Shown: positions 33,725-44,600 of the stretch, piece by piece | How positions within the stretch are numbered: the stretch's first letter is position 1 | Layout: each line of letters starts with the position of its first letter | Source: Naegleria lovaniensis | Taxonomy: Eukaryota; Heterolobosea; Eutetramitea; Acrasida; Naegleriidae | Direction of reading: 5' to 3' | Length of the DNA: 64,000 bases | Assembly (NCBI RefSeq): GCF_003324165.1 | Contig: NW_025407826.1 | Coordinates: forward strand, 1 to 64,000 | Program-made: the position numbers and the translations under genes | The notes under the pieces: generated by a model | What the model saw: only the letters and a program-made list of their open reading frames with translations | What the model was told of the DNA's origin: nothing | Databases searched by the model: none

Positions 33725-35635
33725 TTACTTATTTACGATCAAACTGATCTTCTCATTACTGCTCTCCTCTTCAGCAGTCATATGCTCCATTTCTACATGA
33801 ACAGTTGAGTCATGAACCACTTGATTGACAGACATAATGTTTGTGGTAAGAATGGATTGCTCAGAGCTTTCAATGGCAACAATTTCACTTTCTTTTGACA
33901 AGGAACAGCCAACACGGGGCAGCAAAGGCCACAACAGCATGGAGAAGGCAGAGTAGAGTTGTGTGAAAATTGTAAATATGATCCAATACCAAAACATATC
34001 AATTTCTGAAAATAGAGGTGTAAAACTCATGTACAATACTCCCAATACAAGCGCGACAATCCACAGCAAGATGGCAACTGCAAACATGAGATTGTTGTAC
34101 CACTTTCTCACAACGAAAAACATTGGAGCTAGATAGATTAACCTTAATAAATGCAAGCCCAACATTGAAACAAAGGAAACTCCCCATACAGCATCTCCAA
34201 AGAGCTGGAATTTCACGTATCCGACACATGTCTCAATAACCACAATCACTACATTGGAAATAAAGAAAATGGGTCCGTAAAATGCCACAAATCGTGCAAC
34301 ATTTGTGTTCGAGGTTAAGGTACTCCTGAAACTCAAACTGAGAACAATCAATGATAGCAACATCAAAGTATAGGCCGTTACAGAAGATGCCAAAATTGGT
34401 GTTTCTGTTGTTTGGTCAAACATTGGAAGAAAGACAATGCATGCAGCCGTTTGGACAATCTTGAATAATGAAACAGCAACCCTTAAATATTTGCTTGTTT
34501 GAACCTTTGTCCTAAATATCATGAGACCAATAGTGGCACAAACAGAGAACACTGTAAACGCGTACAATGTGTAATGAGGAGCCAAATGCATTGCTGTCAT
34601 GTCATTACTAATCCATCCTGTTCCTAAATACTGAACAGCGTTCTTACATGAGGCAATTAGGGCTCTTGTATTGAACGACCATGCAGCTGTGTCGGTGGTT
34701 ACTTTATCTAACATTGCAGCACCAAGGAAGTTTGTTTGACCAACATCTAGATAACCGAAAAGAACAAACAGGACAGATCCAACAATTATTGATATTGAGT
34801 ACCATGCATACACTAATTGTTCAATGGTCGTGGGGTAATTGGAATATTGAACATTAATATTAGGCAACGTTAGAGTGGTTGAATTGGTCTGTACATTACA
34901 GCTGAATGGCTGCAAAGTTTGAACGTTGATAATGACAGCACTCAGACATGTGTCATACAGCGGTTGGCTCAGATATCCATTACTTCCAAACACATGAATA
35001 TCCTCCCAAAATTGAGAAGAGCATTGGATTTTAGGAAGCAAGCATTCGTCTTTCAATGATCTCGTATTTGAAATAGCTCTGCTACTGGCGTCGTAATCAA
35101 ATGAAGACTTGAGGAAGCGTACAGATGATGCCGTTGGTAAGGTAAGGGTCGCCTTAGTGTTGTCCAATATCTGAATGTTAGGTAAGAAACTAGAGATCCG
35201 TACGTCTGAGCTAATTTGAATATCATAGTTTTGGTTCGCAAACAAGACATTCAACGAAACACGATCAGAATTCGTCCAAGATATGTCAATAAATTGCTGC
35301 ATGTCGTTCTTCTGTTGAGCCACCAACTGTGTAGATGAAATAAATGTTGTAATATATTGAGAGCTGTTGAAAGCATGCATGGTCGAGTTTGAAAGAGAGA
35401 TGTTCAAGTTTAAAGGAGCAGTTCCATTCTTAAAAGTAATAAATGGAGTAATAGAGGGATTGCAGACCACACCCTTGTGAAGTTTAGATTGGTTCCAACT
35501 TAGCAGTGTGTTTGAGCTGTTATAACAATTGAACATAAAGGATGTTTGATAGGTTGGTGAGACAACATTAGAATCGTCTCTGGATACAACGATACGGCTA
35601 TTCTTAACAAATGAGTTAAAGATAGAAATGCTCAT
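33725..35635 (-). CDS. 7TM-like C-terminal domain, probably displaced end of the giant protein
   Basis: 636 codons from ATG 35635, but the frame is open without ATG back to 35758, reading KGHISLFDDSSKWNYISFNS and LIVDDLFDLYFSQGM. It thus overlaps the last 85 nt of the giant frame in another phase. There is no signal peptide. The first 270 residues are beta-rich with many NxS/T sites, then one helix (YAWYSISIIVGSVLFVLFGY) and seven more hydrophobic segments to WYWIIFTIFTQLYSAFSMLL, followed by an acidic cytosolic tail. An extracellular piece lacking a signal, directly downstream on the same strand and continuing the same style of sequence, fits the membrane end of the giant protein. A one-base shift in the overlap, an unusual intron or a separate gene are the alternatives; I see no good splice sites. 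Confidence 0.7.
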   Translation of the reverse strand: MSISIFNSFVKNSRIVVSRDDSNVVSPTYQTSFMFNCYNSSNTLLSWNQSKLHKGVVCNPSITPFITFKNGTAPLNLNISLSNSTMHAFNSSQYITTFISSTQLVAQQKNDMQQFIDISWTNSDRVSLNVLFANQNYDIQISSDVRISSFLPNIQILDNTKATLTLPTASSVRFLKSSFDYDASSRAISNTRSLKDECLLPKIQCSSQFWEDIHVFGSNGYLSQPLYDTCLSAVIINVQTLQPFSCNVQTNSTTLTLPNINVQYSNYPTTIEQLVYAWYSISIIVGSVLFVLFGYLDVGQTNFLGAAMLDKVTTDTAAWSFNTRALIASCKNAVQYLGTGWISNDMTAMHLAPHYTLYAFTVFSVCATIGLMIFRTKVQTSKYLRVAVSLFKIVQTAACIVFLPMFDQTTETPILASSVTAYTLMLLSLIVLSLSFRSTLTSNTNVARFVAFYGPIFFISNVVIVVIETCVGYVKFQLFGDAVWGVSFVSMLGLHLLRLIYLAPMFFVVRKWYNNLMFAVAILLWIVALVLGVLYMSFTPLFSEIDMFWYWIIFTIFTQLYSAFSMLLWPLLPRVGCSLSKESEIVAIESSEQSILTTNIMSVNQVVHDSTVHVEMEHMTAEEESSNEKISLIVNK

Positions 35636-35673
35636 TCCTTGACTGAAATACAGATCGAATAGATCGTCAACTA

Positions 35674-38600
35674 TTAAATTGGTAGAGTTGAAAGAAATAT
35701 AATTCCACTTCGAACTATCGTCAAAGAGAGAAATGTGACCTTTCCCACAACTACTTCTTTAACATTCACGTTCGAGTTGAGGTTTCGTAAAATTGTATCT
35801 TCCACCGATTGTATTCTCAGCTTATGCGTATCAAGAAGGAAGAGGGAGCATTGAGACAGTGAAGGATATGATATGGAGTATTTTTTCAATGCATCCTGGA
35901 ACCATGGTGACATGACAGTTGCATGATTTCTGTTCACTCTCAAAATACAGCCAGAATTATATTCAAGCGATGTCAAATTAGTGTTCACTGTTGTCTCTAC
36001 GTTCTTTCCAGTGACTAATATTAGGTAGTCATGATTGAGGAGGTTGTCATCCACGTCCACAATTGTGTTAGATGTAATCATGTTGTTTACAACAGTTTCC
36101 ATGTCCATGTAGCTTATTTTCTCAGAATTAAATATAAATTCAGCATTGCCAGGAACACCATTAAGAATGGTAGAGACATGACTCAACATGTTAAACGCAA
36201 GTCTATCTGGAGAGCACGAAATAACCATTTGTCCAATGTTTATGAGACCAGGCCAACTTGAGCCGTTCATGGCCACCTCAAGAACACCTTGAACTTCTGA
36301 TTGCTCTATAATTTGCAACAATGTATCGCTTCCTTTTGATGACTGAATAGTGAACATGTAATTTTCGTCGAACGGCTGATTTTGGAATGTGATGGACGTT
36401 GTCTTTTTACCATTAATGTCAAGTAGGGAATTCATTGGGTGATTATACCAAACAATGTCTAATAGGGTGACAGAGCCCTTGTCATAAACTTTGAGAGAAT
36501 CTCGTTCAAACACAACCTGTAAATCACTACTTGGTAGTTGAGGATCATTCGTAAGGTGAGTTCCCAATGATTGAACATTATTAAGAATGTAAATGTTTGG
36601 TAGCACAAAATTGCTAGAGGGGTTAATATAAATGAGATGCTGAGCAGTGTTCCACTCTACCACTGCAAACTGGTTGGATGAAAAATGGTTGAAGTGTATT
36701 TGAAGTGGAAATTGGTTATTGGAATCACCAACAAATGTAAGCATACTCGATTCAGAGAAGGATGAGTTGATGAAGGTATGAGTATTCATAAGAGTTACTT
36801 CGTATCGACTGTCAACAGAAAGCGTATTGTTTGTGAGTGTCACGTCTGACCATGGTGCTTTGTAGTCAACAAGGGTCAAGACAGAATTTCTAACAATGAT
36901 CGACTTCAATAGTTGGTCAAAGTTGATTGCTTGTAAGTTTGGTGTTGAAATGTCAAGCAAGTCAATGATATTTGTATACATAGAACACTTGAATGCAAGT
37001 GGAGAGATTGTAAATTCTTCCAAAATTGCAGCAAGCCATTCGGATGGTACGTTGTTGACCGAAAGATCTGCAGGTTTAAGACAACCGGAGTTCAGCACCA
37101 TGCTAGTGGAAGTTTGAACCGCTATTGTAGAATGTATTCCGGTGACCACCAACGTTTTTGAAAAGCTGCTAGGTTCAACGGTGACATCTGCATTATTAAT
37201 AACCACTGAGCCACTCATGCTCTTCACTAGTACTTTTGAGGCGCTTGTAAAGTCAAATACAGCTTCCAACGTATCTGGAGTGCTCTCGACAACTGCATGT
37301 ATTGGTTCCTCTTTTGAATTAACTCTCAAATTTCGGACCCCTAGAGCCTCAACATGGAAAACTCCAAGATTCAGAACTGCATAGTTCATTGGGGTGTCAG
37401 AAAAGAGTTGGAGAGGATAATTTTGAATTGATCCATTCTCTTTGACATCTACAAGTATTGTTCCGTTGGTAGATGGCTTTGTGTCTATGAAAATTCTAGA
37501 CGGAGTTGAATAGTCAACAAGATCAATATTAACAATCCAATTTGTAGGAAAAGAGCCTGATTGTGTGACGCCCAAAAAAACCACAGTTGAATCAAACCCT
37601 ATTTGTGAAACTTTAAATAAGGTGTCTGTAGAGAGTTCAATTTGTCGTGTTGTAGCTGTCTCTGTTACGTTAACCCATACGGTTCTCATGTCGTTTTGTA
37701 GCAATTTAATATTTCCTCCTCTCAAATAATGGTTGGAGCTGGGTTTATAGTTTGCTGGATATGAATGATGTAGCGTAATCAAGTCAGATCTATTGCACGT
37801 TATATGAGCAATATCTTGTTGAGTATTTGGTCCTATTGGTCCTACTATTGTATTACCATACATTGAGGATGCAAAGTCTGCAGTAAAGAATTCAATAATA
37901 TTCCGTTTAGAAGGAACACTGAGCATGGTCAGTTCAATGCTGCTTGTTGGACTAACTTGAACAAATTTACTGGCCCCGTTTCCAGTTTTATAAACTGCAG
38001 GTGTTTCTGTTTCAGCATGGAATATGTTGTTTTTACCATCACCAAGATCAACTGTAAGTGATGAAGCTGTGACTCCTCTAGCCACAAAAGTATCGTCTCC
38101 TGAACCAGTCTTGATATTGAAACGAGAGCTGCGAGGATTATATGCAACTTGACACAACGTGTTGGTGAATCCGTTCACATCTAATAATGACTGCATCCAT
38201 GGAGTTGGTGGCTCCACTGGTATAAGAGGTTTGCCGTCAGAGTCTGTGGCAACTAGACATCGTTCGTTCATTGAGAAATGTTGATTTCCATTATTGTTGT
38301 AATTCGAGACATCAATGTTTGTAAGTTGAGAGCTTCCTGAAATTGCAACCATACTCATAATGTTTGCTAGTGGGTTTGCCTCTGCATGGCTGCACACTCC
38401 TTGTTTTGGTCCAACAGAGATTGAGGACATACCAGAGATCAAAATGGTCGACTTGATAGCAGTTGAGCAAAGATATACAGCAGGAACAAATTCTGGAGTG
38501 GAAAATGCTGCAGGGAATGAGAAATGATATTCTGTTTTGATGGAACCTTGAATGAATCTAATTTCTGAATATTGGTTCTCGCTGTAGTGAATTTGTAATC

Positions 38601-41600
38601 TTGAAATTTGCCTTAAATAAATATTGGTCATGAAATCCGTGTTGATTGGATCATCAACAGTAATTCTACCATTTTCGAATGCATATCGTAAAGGTCGCTT
38701 TTCATTTCTTGCATCAATTACTACGGCATATGCTTCGTTATTGGTATCCACGCCCTGAATGTAAAGAGAACATTGAAGCGATGAGAGCTCACCGTTTTGG
38801 CTGATATATACTACTTGGTCACCTCCTCCCTTTAAATCAAGTCTAAACTCGTTACGAGTTTGGCATGAAGAAATATTGTGATAGATGGTTCCTTGAGGAG
38901 AGTTGTCAGTTGTGACATGAATTGAATTAAAATCATCTGGAGAGAAATATGAAACTGTCACTAAACCGCCATCGTTCTTGTTTACAATGTCGTATCTTCG
39001 ATGTTCTAAATTGGTCCAACGAACTGAATGGTTTCTACCAAGAGAAATAGACGAGCTTGTAGCATAAATCTCAGAAATACCTGGTGGAACATTAATTGAT
39101 ACAGTTCCCAAGTTGATACCTCCACTACCTCCTGATAAATACAGAGAGCCTTGTATTGCTGCCAAGTCTGTGACATGGAATTGATCATCGGCATTTCCTC
39201 CCACAGCTGTCACTGCACTTCCTAAAGCCACCTTGTCAATGATGAATGTAGATGGTTGATTTTGTGCAAAAACATTAATGACAGGCATATCGTTTTGTAG
39301 CTGAATGAAATTATTGTTGTCATCTAAATTAATGGAAGATGATGAAATCTGATATTGAGAACTTGGAATTGTTACAGTTATTTCACCAGGTCCGGAAATG
39401 TACAGTGGTCCTCTATAATCAGTGGCTTGGGAATCAATGTTGACTTGTGATTTTTGGGCAACTGCGAGAGAAACAGTGCAAGGAGAGCCTTTAAGGCTGA
39501 ATAATGTTCCAAAATCGGCCTCTTCAAGAATAGCTCGAGCACATCTTCCTGGAGTGAATTGGATGCCCATGCCGTCTGTGTTAGGAGTGATAAAGGTAGG
39601 TGAGATGGTGAATGCAGAGGACTTTTTGTACGAACTCAGAGAGATTCTTGAGGTAACAGTAGCAAGTGGCGGAATTGTCACGAGACCTTGATAGCCCTGG
39701 ACGTGGATTTCAAATGGATTGGACCCTGGATTTCCATAAAATCCAATTGAAGAAGCGCCTGTATTAGGTGCCGTGAGTGGAGGAGCGTTTTGAGCAAGAG
39801 ATCCAGAGGGTGTAGTGAAACCAACCACATGTGATGCATCTTTGAGTGAAGTTGGGTATATTCTATACACAGATGGATTGTCGCTTGTAGAGGTGTATTC
39901 CGATACATGTTCAAGGTTCAAATTACTGTTCTTATCTGCAACTGGTGCCATAGTTTTTCCTCCAAATGTGAGCTTTGGGAAAACAGGAGTCTTAATTTCT
40001 TGCGAAACAATGGTCCAACATTTATGGACAAACCACACATGAATGCATGCCTTAATGTTGAAACCAAATCCTGCGGAAATTTCCATTTGGAATGTAACAG
40101 TATTGAGTACGCCGTATTTCGATATCAAATAAAAGAGCTCATCAAAGGTAACCATCTGATTTCCATTAATATCCAAAACTGTGACACCGGCATTGGCTTG
40201 AAGAAAAGCGTATGCGCTTCCTTTGAAAATAAAAACACTGACGGACACTCCACCGGTGAGTCGTGCATAACCTGAAACAATCCACAGTGGTGATCCATCT
40301 GGCTTTCTCGTAATCATTCCCATACCTCGAACTAGATTTGTGATTTGTTTCGTTTGAATGGCATCTCTGATTCCCTTTGTTGAATAGGCAAGCGTTGGAA
40401 GATCAATAACAAGACCAGCGGAAGCCTCAACATATAATTCGACATATGGCCAAGCCCAAATGGGAAATCCAAAATGGGCCGAGTATGACATGACCATTCT
40501 TGGTAGAACAATTTCAACCAAATCAAAGTCCTTTCCAAATATCAAGCCAACCACAGCTGATGGTATCAGCTTTGGATTCTCAAAAAGAGGTACATGGAAG
40601 CTAGAACTTCTTGTTTCAATGCTTGACCATGTAGCTGAAATTTCACTTTTCATATTTGGTGGAATTGTATCATCAAAAATAAGGTTTTGATCTGGTAAAT
40701 CTCCAACATGTAAAACAGGATCTTCGGGTTTCTCAAGGTCAACAATAAACTGACTAAATTTACGCCTAATACCACATCCATTCATTACGGAAAGGAAATT
40801 TCTAATTACTTGAAGCTTGTCCATCAAATAGTATAGCTTGTTGTATGCATCAATGATTTCTTCAACGTTGATTGCGTCACAACTTCCAGAGCAAAAGTGT
40901 TTTGCCAAGAAGATACCAAGCTCAGCTACATTCATCTTTCTACCAAATATACGAGAAAGTACAGGAACTTCCTTCGTCAAGAAAGCATTTGGGCCTAATA
41001 TTTTGTCTAAATTGGATAAAACTTTTTCTGCTTGTTTTCTTGCTCCATCTGCCATCCGAGCTAATAATGTTCCAATACAAAGAGTTGGCTCAGAAATGGA
41101 AAATGCAGGTGTGGTTGATGTGGATTTACCCATTTCCCAATCCCACTTAAATTCAAGTGTTATCTCAAAATGAGGTAAGGCATCGAGCGGATCTTGAACA
41201 TTTTTCAATAGTTTCTTGATAATGCCTGCAAAGCCAAGCTCTGCTTTTCCTGATAGGATAGCATTTACTCTAAAGAATGATGTCCAGTCGCTGTTTACAC
41301 CAAATTCTGCGTGGAAATCACTCTGTGGATCTACAACAATCTCTGCGCCAATAAAACCTAGCTCACCTTCGAGCAGTGCATTGCCGATTTTAACATCGGC
41401 TACTCCTTTAATGACATATCCGTCTTCAAATGTAACTAGTATGCCGTTTGTCTTACTGAAGATTAAGTTAAATCTGAAATCATAATCTATTTCTGATTCA
41501 AGCTCTGTTTGTGATTGCAACCGAGCGCCTTTAGATGAAGCGCCTAAATCAAAGTCAACATTGGTAATTGAGTGCTTAACCAGTCGCTTAATTTCAAACT

Positions 41601-44600
41601 TCCATTCATATTGATCGGAATGAACATCTGGTACTTCTGGGCACTGAATTGGTTGTAATTTGCTGCACAAAATGATTGTAAACTCTTTCAGAATAAATTG
41701 ATCAATAGAATCAAGGTTTGGAGCTTTTCCTTGAATGACATCATTCACCATTTGTGTAATGTCTACCACTAATTCATTGGTCATCTCTGGTCCAATAAGG
41801 TTGGTAAATTCTTTTTGAATCAACTTCTGAATTTCTTTATCAATCAGAGGTACTGCGACTGTCTGAATTAGACCATTAGGCCCAATAAACAATCTCTTAA
41901 TCAAGGCAGAGAAATTATTTTCCCATTGAGCAATAAAGGTGCTGGGATCTTTAAAGAAGTCAAGTAAAGTATGGTCCTGCAATAAATCATTCACAGTCTT
42001 AGAAAAAGATCCTGAAGGACATGTGTGTTGATCAATAACCCACGCATTGGGCGCTCCAATTAAAAATTTCTCAATATTAGGAACTTGAACAGATAATTGA
42101 CAAGCGGACAAGTCAAAAAATGATACCATCGCATCGAAACCAGCATTTCCTGTCAATGAATACTCAATGGCACCATTGTTTAAAGAGATTGATAAAACTG
42201 TGGGGCTACCTATAAAAACATCTGCACTAGCAAGCATTAGATTAAGAGGACCTAAGGATGCCTTTAAATTTCCATTCATCTTGAAATTTGTGTTGATATT
42301 GAATGATGTGCCATCTAAAATTTCAAACGAAACACCATTGCTCCAACTGCAAGCGAAATGAATTTCAAAGTTAGCATTGGTGTTCAATGAAATACTGTCT
42401 TTTGTACCTAGGATTGATGGTAGAGCAGAATCACCAAATACATTCGACTTTACGTACAATCCCTCGTTTGAGGTGATAGGATAGTTCAACAATTTCAAAG
42501 TAACCACAAATTTCTTGTCGCCAACATTGATATCATAGCACACTTTTTGACCCCATGAATGCTCTAATAAATCGCAAAATTTTTCAAGCGAAAATTCTAC
42601 AATGCCATTGCAAACGCTTTGTTTGGCAGAAGAGAATTTGTTAACAATTGTTGATTCTAATAAATGTTTGAGAGATCTTTGAACAAACGGTAGGGGAGCC
42701 TGTAAGAACGGTTGTTGTCCAATCGTATCCGTTGTATGCATTATTTCATCAAAGAACGAGCACAATGATGTGGCATTAGTTTGACTTAGACCAATATACG
42801 TTTCTTTAACCGCTGAAATGGAAGAACTGAAGGTAGCCTCTAATTTGTGAATTTCCATTGAGATTGTATCCAGTATTTCGTCAGAAACTACTTTCCACAT
42901 CTTATTAGAGCTTAACGAAATACTGTCAAGCGGAGGTAAATCGCTTCTTGCCTTAATAGTAGGGTTAGGTAATGTTATTTCTCCGTTTGATGCAATACTG
43001 ATATCATAAATATCGAACATAGTGGTACTGTTAGTCGATGCTCTCAGAACATTAAAACTTGGAACAATATCCTTATTGAGTGAAATGTCCAGATTCAAAA
43101 TTCCAGATCCTGTTAACGTAGAATCGGTATTTTCAAGATCAAAAACACCAATTGATCCTGATGAAAGTGAAATAGGAAGGTTTGCAGAAGGTTTGAAAGT
43201 TATTTGTGACTGAATTGTGACACCAGAAGTAATTGGTAAGGAGGTAGGAGGTACTTGAGATGCCATACATAAAATTGGTATCGTTGAGTCTAAAATACTC
43301 ATTGAAATTGGTAGTAAATAGGAATGATCATCTTGTTGGTAAGATTTCAAAGAAATTTGAATCTGATCCAAAGATTTAAACGTGTCACTTCCCTCATAAA
43401 CACCAACAGAAAACATTGGGCGAATAGTTTCGTCAATGTTTGATGGTAATAAATTCAGCATTACGTCTTTAAACGTTCTTCCTACTGGTAGCTTGAATGT
43501 GAATGTAAATTTAAGTGATTTAGAACGTTGGTCACTGAATCTTTGTTGAGCTTCCATTGCTAAGGTAAATTCATAGTTTGGATTGGTTATTATGGTGTCA
43601 ATTGAGAAGTCGTTTGTGCCGCAACTTAGAATGGAGATGTTATACAAGCCGTATAAAGAAAAAACGGTTCCAAATTTTCCAGAAAAATGAATTCGGTTTG
43701 TGATTGATGCTGTGCCTTTTGTTTGTAATTCTACTTTGTTTTGAGAGCTTTCAAGGCTAGAAAACATGTTGGAGCTTGAAGTAAATGCCTCCTTCAAGTT
43801 GAACTCAATGGAAGCTGCTGTAAGCTGTGATGGGAAAACGCTCATCATACTTTCTGGTATCTGTAAAGATTTTGTTGGTACTTTGACAAATTGATGAGGA
43901 GAGAAGGGAACTCGTGTTAAAATATGAACCAACCACGAAACCTCACCCCATGTGGTAAAACAAGGATAAAATGGAGCATGATACTCAAGTACTTGCTCCG
44001 TTGATGCAAAGTCTTCATATTTGAAAATAAGATCGAATAAACTGTTATCCACCACTTCATGAATACCAATTGCATTTGCGATGGCTGTACTTTCTTTGGC
44101 GACTACAATGCCCTCAAGACCGCATTGAGAAAATCCGTTATTCATACTCTTCAATTTGTTTTGTGGATCAATGTTGTTGATTGGACATGGATAAGTTTTT
44201 CCATTGACTGTAATATTGAGATCTGGAATGCTATTTTGCATTTCGGACAAAATTAAGGTTAACAATGGCTCTCCTAGCGATGTCTTTGTTTTGGGATAGG
44301 GTATCTGAACAAATGTGTTATCAATAAAATCATCCCAATTATGAAGCGAGCTCAAAGAGGCGTCTAGAAATGGTACTCTAAAGTTAAGCGGTCCATTATT
44401 CAATTGAGTCAATACCTTGGCAACATCTTTCATATTGAAAAACACAGCTTGATTTGGAACGAACAAAGTGCTACCATCTCCATTAAGTTCCACACTTGGT
44501 ATGGTTCCAATACTTAACAAGTTACCAGAGTCAATTGCCACTGTTATAGGTTGAGATAATTCATTGCTGAAATTTAGGTTTGCAGTGAATTTAACAGAAT

